From: Acidobacteriota bacterium
GTDB lineage: Bacteria > Acidobacteriota > Terriglobia > Terriglobales > Acidobacteriaceae
Assembly: GCA_003225655.1 (NCBI GenBank)
Contig: QIAW01000564.1
Location: forward strand, 1 to 7,398
Reading direction: 5' to 3'
Length of the DNA: 7,398 nt
The notes under the pieces are model-generated. The model had not been told where the DNA came from, searched no databases, and saw nothing but the letters and a program-made list of their open reading frames with translations. This document shows positions 1 through 5,596 of the stretch, piece by piece. A program made the position numbers and the translations under genes. Position 1 is the stretch's first letter, and each line of letters opens with the position of its first letter.

Positions 1-34
1 CGTGTGCCCGCAGGTTTGCTGTAGCATCCATCAT
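1..34 (-). CDS. Possible 5' end of a gene leaving the left edge
   Basis: On the minus strand an open frame begins with tandem ATG codons (34-32 and 31-29) and reads M-M-D-A-T-A-N-L-R-A-H before the edge. An in-frame stop (TAG, 43-41) lies just upstream, so these are the first possible ATG starts. A purine-rich AAGAGG sits at 53-48, about 13 bases before the first ATG, which is longer than ideal for a Shine-Dalgarno site. A minus-strand TATATA at 90-85 could be a -10 box. Eleven codons give no family information. If real, this gene would be divergent from the amidase. The frame could equally be chance. Confidence 0.2.
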   Translation of the reverse strand, partial: MMDATANLRAH

Positions 35-398
35 GAACCGCTAATTACCTCTTCTTTCGCTCAGTCCTGCAACGGCAAGCGGTTTATATAGAGCACAGCG
101 CTGTTCTAGCTTGACTTGCCGCGCGGTAAACACGTCATAGATTACCGACCTGGGACTGATACCCCAAATATCGCATTATGCTGTGTCCTGCAAGAGACGT
201 ACAAGTGTAAAGCATCTGGCTTTATACGAGAGAGAGTTCTATGTTGGGACGGTTCCATTTTGGAACTTTAAATTGCGAATAGCCAATAGTGTTCGATGCA
301 TCACTGTAGCTTGGGAATGCGTGTTCCGTCACTGGCCCGGTCGAAAACGCATTCGAGGCTCCCATCAGGCGTCGTCCCTTGCGGGACTGTGATCATTC

Positions 399-429
399 TT
401 GGCAGAGCGACCCAGCGCTGGACTATAAT
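399..429 (+). promoter_or_regulatory. Candidate sigma-70 promoter spanning a palindrome
   Basis: TTGGCA (399-404, five of six matches to the -35 consensus) is followed after 19 bases by a perfect TATAAT (424-429). The spacer is longer than the usual 16-18, which weakens the call. The perfect 10-bp palindrome CCAGCGCTGG (412-421) fills the end of the spacer, where a bound protein could block or remodel the promoter. Transcription would start near 436, giving a leader of roughly 245 bases before the amidase start, or a separate short RNA. Confidence 0.35.
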
Positions 430-450
430 ACGCCGCCCCTGCCGGGGCTG

Positions 451-466
451 AGTCAAACCTAGTCAA
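451..466 (+). repeat. AGTCAA direct repeat with 10-bp period
   Basis: AGTCAA occurs at 451-456 and again at 461-466, separated by four bases, so the two copies fall on the same face of the helix. Tandem half-sites with 10-11 bp period are typical of OmpR/PhoB-type response regulators, but this hexamer is not a binding site I recognise. It could be chance. Confidence 0.3.
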
Positions 467-475
467 CTGTTTTCA

Positions 476-502
476 TCACCTTGGGTGAGCTACAAGCTCA
501 TC
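476..502 (+). other. Two overlapping, mutually exclusive hairpins
   Basis: Hairpin A pairs TCACC (476-480) with GGTGA (484-488) around a TTG loop. Hairpin B pairs GGTGAGCT (484-491) with AGCTCATC (495-502) around an ACA loop, with seven Watson-Crick pairs and one G-U. Both need 484-488, so only one can form at a time. There is no following T-run and no ribosome site immediately downstream for a recognised gene, so any switch function is speculative. Confidence 0.3.
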
Positions 503-637
503 TCAGACAGAGTGCTGATCCAGCGGGAGGAATGAAATAAGCGGCTGAACCCGCCCGCGCAGCACGTGGGCGAGTGCAGTTCTTGGCTCAAGTCCTCTTC
601 TCCGGTCGAATACGCCAGAAGCTTGAGAGCTAAGAGC

Positions 638-643
638 TATAAT
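638..643 (+). promoter_or_regulatory. -10 box of the amidase promoter
   Basis: A perfect TATAAT lies 37 bases before the chosen amidase start and would give a leader of about 30 bases. No good -35 hexamer is found 16-18 bases upstream (615-620 reads CCAGAA), so an activator may be needed. The box overlaps an in-frame upstream ATG at 642, which argues against that ATG as the translation start. Confidence 0.45.
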
Positions 644-668
644 GTCCAGCCACCTGGGACCCTCAACT

Positions 669-673
669 AGGAG
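669..673 (+). promoter_or_regulatory. Shine-Dalgarno site deciding the amidase start
   Basis: AGGAG at 669-673 is seven bases before the ATG at 681, which is ideal spacing. The other in-frame ATG at 642 has no such site and sits inside the TATAAT box, so 681 is preferred. Confidence 0.75.
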
Positions 674-680
674 AACACAC

Positions 681-2690
681 ATGCTTGATCGCCGGTCGCT
701 CATTTCCATCTGCTCGCGCTTTGGACTTGCCACCACCTTGTTCCCCGGAGTGCTTTGGGCGCTCGCGCAGAAAGAGGCGGAACAGAAAAGCTCGGAACAA
801 AAGACCGATCAGAAAACCCAGGAAAAACCTGGCCAGAAAGCGGCCGCCAAAAAACCGGCCATCACCCGCGACATGATAGACAATGCAGCGGCAATTGCCG
901 GCGTTCACATCCTCGATGAATACAAAGACATGATGCTTGATTCCCTCAATGGGTACGTCAAAGGTTACGACGCTATCAATGCCCTGCACATTCCCAATTC
1001 GGTCGCGCCCGCGCTGGTCTTTGATCCCGTGCCCGCGGGCATGAAGCTCAATCAGCAGCGTCGACCCATGCAGCACTCCGGCATGATGACGGTGGATGCC
1101 CGCAAAGTTCCTGTTCCCGGTGTGCCCAAAAAGGCGAACACTCCTGCTGTGCTCGCCAGCACAACTCCAAAAAACATTGAGGATGTCGCCTTCTACTCTG
1201 TGCTCGATCTGGGCATATTGCTGATGACCAGGAAAATCTCTTCTACCGCGCTCACGGAAATGTATCTCGAGCGCCTTAAGCGCTACGATCCGAAGCTCAA
1301 ATTCGTCATCACGCTGACCGAAGATCGCGCCCGGGCAAAGGCCAAAGAGGCAGATCGCGAAATCGCCGCCGGAAAATATCGCGGCCCTCTCCACGGGCTG
1401 CCCTGGGGCGCCAAAGACCTGCTGGCGGTCAAGGGATATCGCACCACCTGGGGCGCGGGCGGCTTTGAAAATCAGACCATCGACGAAGACGCCACTGTGG
1501 TTCAGCGTCTCGATACCGCCGGGGCCGTGCTGATAGCCAAACTGACTCTGGGCGCTCTCGCGCAGGGGGATAAATGGTTTGGCGGCATGACTCGCAATCC
1601 CTGGAATACCGCGCAGGGCTCCAGCGGATCGTCGGCAGGTTCGACCTCGGCCACCGTCGCCGGATGCATCGCCTTCGGCATCGGCTCAGAGACCCTGGGC
1701 TCCATCTCCTCGCCTTCCACCCGCTGCGGGGCGACGGGACTGCGTCCAACCTTCGGGCTGGTACCGCGCACCGGCGCCATGGCCCTCTCCTGGACGATGG
1801 ATAAACTCGGCGTCCTCTGCCGCGCGGTAGAAGACTGCGCTATCGTGCTGAGCGCGATTTACGGTCCTGATGGCCGTGATCGCACCGTGCGCAACGCGGC
1901 CTTCAATTGGGATGCCGCTCTCGACTGGCGCAAACTGCGCGTCGGTTACTTAAAGAAGGATTTCGAGTTGCCACCCAAGCCCCCCGAACCGGCGGCCGAG
2001 GCAATCAAGGACCAGAAAGATCTTTCGCCCGAAGAAAAAGAGTCGCAAGAGAAAACCCGCAAGCAGCGCGAGCAGGATAAAGCTGAGAGCGACCGGGCCC
2101 GCCTTCGGATCGAGTATGATCAGCGCTTCAACGATGCCGCGCTGGCCAAGCTTCACAGCATGGGCGTGAACATGGTTCCCGTGGAATTGCCCGACCTGCC
2201 CTACGGCGCTATGCGTTCCATCCTACTGGCCGAGGCCGCCGCGGCTTTTGACGATCTCACCCGCAGCGGGAAAGACAAGCTCCTCACGCAGCAGTCGAAA
2301 GACGACTGGCCCAATACCTTCCGCGCCGCGCGCTTCATCCCCGCGGTGGAATATATTCAGGCCAACCGCGCCCGCATGATGGCGATTGAGGCCCTCGCCA
2401 AAATCTTCGACCAGTTCGACGTGATTGTTGCCCCCACCGGAACTACCCAGGTCGTGGCCACCAACCTCACCGGACATCCAGCGGTCATCCTGCCCAATGG
2501 CTATCGCGGCGATGATGCCCCCGTGCCTCACGTACGCGAGAACGGCGACCTGGAACCCGGCGGCCCGGGCACTCCCGTCAGCCTTACATTTCTAGGCCAA
2601 CTCTACGGCGAAGCCAAGCTGCTCGCCCTGGCAAAGGCCTATCAGGATGCCACCGGCTTTCATCTGCAGCATCCGAAGGTGAGTGTCTAG
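681..2690 (+). CDS. Exported amidase-signature family hydrolase
   Basis: Encodes 669 residues of the amidase-signature (AS) family, serine hydrolases that cleave amide bonds through a Ser-cisSer-Lys triad. Residues 1-29 look like an export signal: twin arginines at 4-5 (DRRSLI, Tat-like), a hydrophobic stretch and an ALA cleavage box, so the enzyme probably works in the periplasm or outside the cell. A Lys/Glu/Gln-rich linker covers about 31-59. The AS domain runs from about 168 to the C-terminus. The triad is readable as Lys245 (GAKD), cis-Ser317 (GSSAGS) and nucleophile Ser341 (ETLGSIS), with the family's 24-residue spacing between the serines. A charged insertion at about 431-482 makes it longer than the usual 450-550 residues. 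The start at 681 is supported by AGGAG and by the TATAAT overlapping the alternative ATG at 642. The substrate is unknown: the family includes peptide amidases, aryl-acylamidases and GatA. GatA is excluded by the signal and the lack of GatB/C neighbours. It converges on the kinase gene 67 bp away, and no terminator is visible between them. Confidence 0.9.
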   Translation: MLDRRSLISICSRFGLATTLFPGVLWALAQKEAEQKSSEQKTDQKTQEKPGQKAAAKKPAITRDMIDNAAAIAGVHILDEYKDMMLDSLNGYVKGYDAINALHIPNSVAPALVFDPVPAGMKLNQQRRPMQHSGMMTVDARKVPVPGVPKKANTPAVLASTTPKNIEDVAFYSVLDLGILLMTRKISSTALTEMYLERLKRYDPKLKFVITLTEDRARAKAKEADREIAAGKYRGPLHGLPWGAKDLLAVKGYRTTWGAGGFENQTIDEDATVVQRLDTAGAVLIAKLTLGALAQGDKWFGGMTRNPWNTAQGSSGSSAGSTSATVAGCIAFGIGSETLGSISSPSTRCGATGLRPTFGLVPRTGAMALSWTMDKLGVLCRAVEDCAIVLSAIYGPDGRDRTVRNAAFNWDAALDWRKLRVGYLKKDFELPPKPPEPAAEAIKDQKDLSPEEKESQEKTRKQREQDKAESDRARLRIEYDQRFNDAALAKLHSMGVNMVPVELPDLPYGAMRSILLAEAAAAFDDLTRSGKDKLLTQQSKDDWPNTFRAARFIPAVEYIQANRARMMAIEALAKIFDQFDVIVAPTGTTQVVATNLTGHPAVILPNGYRGDDAPVPHVRENGDLEPGGPGTPVSLTFLGQLYGEAKLLALAKAYQDATGFHLQHPKVSV

Positions 2691-2757
2691 AAGCCAGCAA
2701 ATGCGTGGTTTCCGTGTAGCTTTTGGGATGCAATGGGATTCGGGCGTCGCTTCCTGG

Positions 2758-4326
2758 TTAGTGGATTTGTCCTTTATCGATAGCTGCGCGAACGGTTCTC
2801 GCCAGGTCGGCCCGGGTGAACGGCTTCCGCAGCAGATGGCTTCCAGATTGAAGCAGCTTGTGTTGTACTACGACGTCATCGGTATAACCGGTCATGAAAA
2901 CTACGTTCATTGACGGACATTTCAAACAAATTTGTTCCGCCAGTTGGCGGCCACTGAGTCCCGGCATAATGAGGTCGGTGAGCAGCAGATGAATTTCACT
3001 CTGATCGGCCTCAACGATCTTGATCGCCTCACTGCCGCTCGCGGCTTCTAATACTGAGTAACCGAGACCCTGAAGCCAAGTGCGGGTAAGAGTTCGTAGC
3101 TGCGGCTCGTCCTCTACAATCAAAATACTCTCTTTGCCCTGCAGAATCTGGATTGCCGCCTGTTCTTTGCCATTTTCGAGGGGAACAGCCTGCGCCGGCA
3201 GATAAACATGAAACGTCGTTCCCCGGTCCGGCTTGCTGTCAACCGAAATGTGTCCGTGGCTCTGCTTCACAATTCCGTAAACAGTCGCTAGACCAAGACC
3301 CGCTCCTTGTCCCCATGGCCGGGCGGTAAAGAAGGGATCAAAAATACCCTCCAGGGTTTCGGGGTTAATGCCGCGTCCTGTGTCGCTGATCGATAGCAGT
3401 ACATAAAGGCCGGGAACCAAGTTCCCGTATTGCTGGGCATCCGCTTCATTGAATTCCACGCCGCATGTCTCAATGACCAACTTTCCGCCTTCAGGCATGG
3501 TATCGCGCGCATTGAGCGCCAGGTTGATCAATATCTGTTCAACTTGTGCGCGATCGGCTTTGATAAAAGCCGGTGAGGCATGGAAACGCGTGCTCAACTC
3601 GATATTCTCACCGATTGCTCGCGCAAGAAATTTCTGAATGCCGGCGATGATCACGTTTAGATCAAAGACGGTGATCCATAACACCTGCTTGGAACTGAAT
3701 GCCAAGAGCCGTTGAATCAGCGAGGCCGCGCGCCGGGAGGTCTCTTCAATAATTTCCAGGTGCTGCAACAATTCCGGGTTTCGTTGCGCATGGTCCTTCG
3801 CCAGCTCAGCGTGGCCCTGGAGCACGCACAACAGATTGTTGAAGTCATGTGCAATCCCACCGGCTAACTGTCCCACCGCCTCCATTTTTTGCGCCTGCCG
3901 CAACTGGATTTCCATGTTCTTGTGCTCAGTAATGTCAGAAAGCAGGCCGTCGGCATATCGTTTTCCCTGCGCCTCTTCAATCATTGCTGCGCGATCGCGC
4001 CACCACATCCATCGACCTTCCCGGTGTTGAATGCGGTATTCAACGTCGAATGCCTGCCCTCGGCTGAACAATGCTGCGTACGCCTTCTGCACCAGTTCCC
4101 GGTCGTCCGGGTGCATGCGCCCGAACCAGAGTGTCGCGCCTTGCTGCAAGATTTCTTCGGAGGAATAGCCGAAAACAGTCCTTATCTTCTCGCTGATGAA
4201 CAACGCATTTCCTTGTTCATCGGCCGTCCATGCGACCTCAGGAATGTTTTCTATGAGCCGGCGGTACTGCGCGTCGCTAATGTGTACTTTTTCATCGACG
4301 CGATTGGACTGTTTAGCGTCAGACAT
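2758..4326 (-). CDS. Soluble PAS hybrid histidine kinase with C-terminal receiver
   Basis: Encodes 522 residues with no signal peptide or membrane segment, so a cytosolic sensor. Numbered from the ATG at 4326, a PAS domain with its C-terminal PAC region covers about 18-136 (ending in the SDITEHK type of linker). The HisKA helix carries the phosphoacceptor His160 in GGIAHDFNN. The HATPase_c domain has the N box (Asn268, Asn272), the G1 box DTGRG (Asp315) and the G2 box GQGAGLGL (339-346). A receiver domain fills about 399-520, with acidic residues Glu405/Asp406, phosphoacceptor Asp451 (LLTDLIMPG), Thr479 and Lys501 (RKPF). All catalytic residues are present, so the protein should autophosphorylate and pass phosphate to its own receiver. 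There is no output domain and no adjacent response regulator, so a phosphotransfer partner elsewhere is implied. A TTG at 4332 also opens the frame, but GAGGA abuts it directly. The same GAGGA is six bases from the ATG, which is why 4326 is chosen. The PAS ligand is unknown. Confidence 0.93.
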   Translation of the reverse strand: MSDAKQSNRVDEKVHISDAQYRRLIENIPEVAWTADEQGNALFISEKIRTVFGYSSEEILQQGATLWFGRMHPDDRELVQKAYAALFSRGQAFDVEYRIQHREGRWMWWRDRAAMIEEAQGKRYADGLLSDITEHKNMEIQLRQAQKMEAVGQLAGGIAHDFNNLLCVLQGHAELAKDHAQRNPELLQHLEIIEETSRRAASLIQRLLAFSSKQVLWITVFDLNVIIAGIQKFLARAIGENIELSTRFHASPAFIKADRAQVEQILINLALNARDTMPEGGKLVIETCGVEFNEADAQQYGNLVPGLYVLLSISDTGRGINPETLEGIFDPFFTARPWGQGAGLGLATVYGIVKQSHGHISVDSKPDRGTTFHVYLPAQAVPLENGKEQAAIQILQGKESILIVEDEPQLRTLTRTWLQGLGYSVLEAASGSEAIKIVEADQSEIHLLLTDLIMPGLSGRQLAEQICLKCPSMNVVFMTGYTDDVVVQHKLLQSGSHLLRKPFTRADLARTVRAAIDKGQIH

Positions 4327-4332
4327 ACGCAA

Positions 4333-4337
4333 TCCTC
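4333..4337 (-). promoter_or_regulatory. Shine-Dalgarno site of the kinase gene
   Basis: The minus strand reads GAGGA here, six bases before the ATG at 4326. With zero spacing to the alternative TTG at 4332, it decides the start in favour of the ATG. Confidence 0.7.
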
Positions 4338-4348
4338 AGAGTAACGGC

Positions 4349-4380
4349 ATTATGGGGGCGGGGGAATGGTAACGTTACCA
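4349..4380 (-). promoter_or_regulatory. Candidate kinase promoter with 14-bp operator-like palindrome
   Basis: TGGTAACGTTACCA at 4367-4380 is a perfect 14-bp palindrome with a central CG. That layout is common in LacI/GalR-family operators, although no such regulator is in the window. On the minus strand a CATAAT (4354-4349, five of six -10 matches) lies just downstream, so the palindrome would cover the -35 position. Transcription would then start near 4342, a few bases before the kinase Shine-Dalgarno site. A further TAACGT copy lies at 4391-4396, 21 bp from the TAACGT inside the palindrome. The palindrome is directly visible. The promoter and its regulation are inference. Confidence 0.4.
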
Positions 4381-4445
4381 GTAAGGAGGATAACGTATAG
4401 AGGAATAGTAGCACTGATAGCGGTTGAGCAAGTGACGATTTGTTT

Positions 4446-5240
4446 TTACCGATAATTCGTGCTGCGCACCCGCTGGCGAAAGTCGCTGCCCTCCATCGCA
4501 ACTTTGCGGCACATTTCGTGCAGCCGTGAGCGCATGCGCTCGCCAATGCGGTCACCCAGGGTCTCTTCGCGCGCCGCTCGCGCCGTTAGGTCGCGCGTTG
4601 CAACCATGGCCGGCGGCTGGTCGGCAAAATTGGTGGTGATAATCGTGGTGCGCTTGTTGTTGTAGCGTGTATTGAGGATAAGGCTGACCGTATCCCACAC
4701 CCACTCGGTGGGCTTCACCGCTCCCAGCTCATCCAGCACCAGTACCTCGGCCTCGAAGACCGGTCGCAGAATCGCCATCTCGGTGGTGTTTACGGTGGGA
4801 TTGTAGGAATTCTGTATTTCCTTCAGCAGCTCCCGGTAGTCGTAGAACAGGCAGGGGACGCTCTTCCGCAGCACCAGCTCCTTCAGAATGCCCACGGCCA
4901 AGTGGGTCTTACCCACGCCGATAGGTCCAATAAGGAGCAGCCCTGTTTTTTCTACCGGATACTCCTTCACGAAGCTCTCTGCTGCCAGCAGCGCCGCCTC
5001 AAGTGACGGATTGCTGCCTGAGGTCTTGGTTACAAACTCGGCCAGCTCGCAATGCTCATAGCGCGCTGGAATGCAGGCATGTTGCAGCAACAGCCCTGTC
5101 CGCTTCTTCAGGATGCAGTCGCACCTCGTCACCCGCCCTGGCTGCTTGGCTCCGCTCACAGAGGCAGCGGCATCCGAACTGGCCACCGGCTTCCAGCCCG
5201 TACCATGGCAAATAGGACATTCTGTCGCAACTACCGTCAC
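4446..5240 (-). CDS. DnaC/DnaI/IstB-like AAA+ ATPase with N-terminal Cys cluster
   Basis: Encodes 264 residues of the helicase-loader/IstB branch of AAA+ ATPases. The N-terminus has a probable metal-binding cluster, Cys8-x2-Cys11 (CPICHGTGW) and Cys40-Asp-Cys42. The ATPase core follows: Walker A GPIGVGKT (105-112, Lys111), Walker B LVLDE (Asp170, Glu171), sensor 1 in ITTN (Asn204), and an arginine-rich stretch around 231-239 (GDRIGERMRSRL) like the C-terminal box of DnaC proteins. Known relatives load the replicative helicase onto DNA or assist IS21-type transposases. No istA-like transposase or inverted repeats flank it, so a chromosomal loader-type role is more likely. The start is a GTG at 5240: an in-frame TAG lies six bases upstream and no other start precedes the Cys motif. 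The ribosome site is weak (GGGG). It lies 119 bp upstream of the kinase on the same strand, so co-transcription is possible. The exact role is unproven. Confidence 0.85.
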   Translation of the reverse strand: MTVVATECPICHGTGWKPVASSDAAASVSGAKQPGRVTRCDCILKKRTGLLLQHACIPARYEHCELAEFVTKTSGSNPSLEAALLAAESFVKEYPVEKTGLLLIGPIGVGKTHLAVGILKELVLRKSVPCLFYDYRELLKEIQNSYNPTVNTTEMAILRPVFEAEVLVLDELGAVKPTEWVWDTVSLILNTRYNNKRTTIITTNFADQPPAMVATRDLTARAAREETLGDRIGERMRSRLHEMCRKVAMEGSDFRQRVRSTNYR

Positions 5241-5275
5241 ACGCTACCCCGCTGAGAAACAAGTTTTAAAGATAG

Positions 5276-5281
5276 ATTATA
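5276..5281 (-). promoter_or_regulatory. Candidate -10 box for the DnaC-like gene
   Basis: The minus strand reads a perfect TATAAT at 5281-5276, which would start transcription about 30 bases before the GTG at 5240. No -35 hexamer is recognisable at 16-18 bases. The box lies within a tandem 7-bp near-repeat (TAGATTA/TAGATTG, 5273-5286). Confidence 0.4.
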
Positions 5282-5344
5282 GATTGCAAGCCTCCAACAT
5301 ACCCGTGAACAATTGGTCGAGCTGATTTCCGTTGCAAAATCCGC

Positions 5345-5518
5345 TCAATCGGTGGCAAGCGTTGGCTGGCGGTGCTTCATTGCAATCTGGAGCAGGGTGT
5401 CTGCAACCTGTGTCACCTCTTCTGAATCCGATGTAATGGGGCTATTCTGGACTTCTGTTTTAAGCGTGAAAGCAAGTGTCAGACCAATCCGGTACTTTGA
5501 GTTGTTGCGTCTGGCCGC
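5345..5518 (-). other. Open frame without ATG start; possible gene remnant
   Basis: Between a TAG (5521-5519) and a TGA (5347-5345) the minus strand has 57 sense codons with protein-like content. Its second half (about 5458-5390) reads KTEVQNSPITSDSEEV and then TQVADTLLQI, which could form an acidic, amphipathic helix. The only ATG (5380) is near the end. A GTG at 5416 overlaps its own purine-rich stretch, so no good start exists. A different minus-strand frame opens with ATG at 5580 (MVIQHLESSNQ) and stops after 33 codons. A decayed or frameshifted small gene upstream of the ATPase is one reading, and chance is the other. I recognise no family. Confidence 0.15.
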
Positions 5519-5544
5519 CTAAGGAGTTTTTTGGCTGAGCGCTG

Positions 5545-5586
5545 ATGCTGATTACTGCTCTCCAAATGCTGTATTACCATGGATAA
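5545..5586 (+). CDS. Possible 13-codon leader ORF before the GH57 gene
   Basis: ATG at 5545 reads M-L-I-T-A-L-Q-M-L-Y-Y-H-G and stops at 5584-5586, overlapping the first in-frame ATG of the GH57 gene (5579) and ending ten bases before the next (5597). AAGGAG at 5521-5526 is 18 bases upstream, too far for a standard ribosome site. Because neither GH57 start has a Shine-Dalgarno site, coupling through a leader peptide is possible but weakly supported. Confidence 0.12.
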   Translation: MLITALQMLYYHG

Positions 5587-5596
5587 TATTATTAGT

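Larger units (their letters stand above)
35..637. other. Gene-free stretch with short palindromes and hairpins
   Basis: About 600 bases with no frame that combines a plausible start, a ribosome site and protein-like composition. It does hold several short symmetrical elements: the palindrome ACAGCGCTGT (95-104), a hairpin GTTCCA/TGGAAC with a 3-base loop (252-266), a hairpin GTCCC/GGGAC with a TTGC loop (374-387), the palindrome CCAGCGCTGG (412-421), a hairpin GCCCC/GGGGC with a TGCC loop (435-448), and overlapping hairpins at 476-502. None is followed by a clear run of T, so none is called as a terminator. The stretch is best read as a regulatory or untranslated region upstream of the amidase and of whatever lies left of the window. 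Confidence 0.5.
5241..5578. other. Divergent intergenic region, no confident gene
   Basis: About 340 bases between the minus-strand ATPase and the plus-strand GH57 gene. It holds the TATAAT assigned to the ATPase and three copies of the palindrome TTGCAA at 5284, 5332 and 5380, exactly 48 bp apart. It also contains a minus-strand open frame without an ATG start (5345-5518) and a short plus-strand frame before the GH57 gene. No hairpin-plus-T-run terminator and no convincing plus-strand promoter were found. Confidence 0.5.

Noticed and set aside
252..270. GTTCCA/TGGAAC hairpin as a terminator
   Set aside because: The stem is only six pairs and is followed by TTTAAATT, not a run of T. No gene ends upstream of it in the window.
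183..392. 69-codon plus-strand frame starting with GTG
   Set aside because: No ribosome site, a rare start codon, unremarkable composition and no recognisable family. It also runs through the 374-387 hairpin.
503..736. 77-codon minus-strand frame
   Set aside because: It overlaps the amidase promoter, ribosome site and signal-peptide codons antisense and has no recognisable content.
663..1394. 243-codon minus-strand frame
   Set aside because: Antisense to the amidase signal peptide and N-terminal region. It is rich in Phe/Arg/Gly repeats that mirror the Lys/Glu-rich linker codons, and no motif was seen.
2691..2757. Possible bidirectional terminator between the convergent amidase and kinase genes
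   Set aside because: Only GAAGC/GCTTC with a loop of over 50 bases was found, with no compact GC-rich stem and no T-run.
4326..4332. TTG at 4332 as the kinase start
   Set aside because: The GAGGA site would abut it with no spacing, while the ATG at 4326 is six bases from the same site.
4446..5240. istB of an IS21-type insertion sequence
   Set aside because: No istA-like gene, terminal inverted repeats or target duplication flank the gene, and an N-terminal Cys cluster with DnaC-like features fits a loader better.
5527..5532. Run of six T (A6 then C on the minus strand) as a programmed frameshift site
   Set aside because: The heptamer A-AAA-AAC is not in the register of the ATG frame that crosses it, and the frame it would feed has a TAG before the protein-like part.
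5531..5541. TTGGCTGAGCG near the GH57 gene resembling TTGGCAGAGCG at 399-409
   Set aside because: Ten of eleven bases match, but there is no TATAAT at promoter spacing downstream of the GH57 copy. Probably coincidence.
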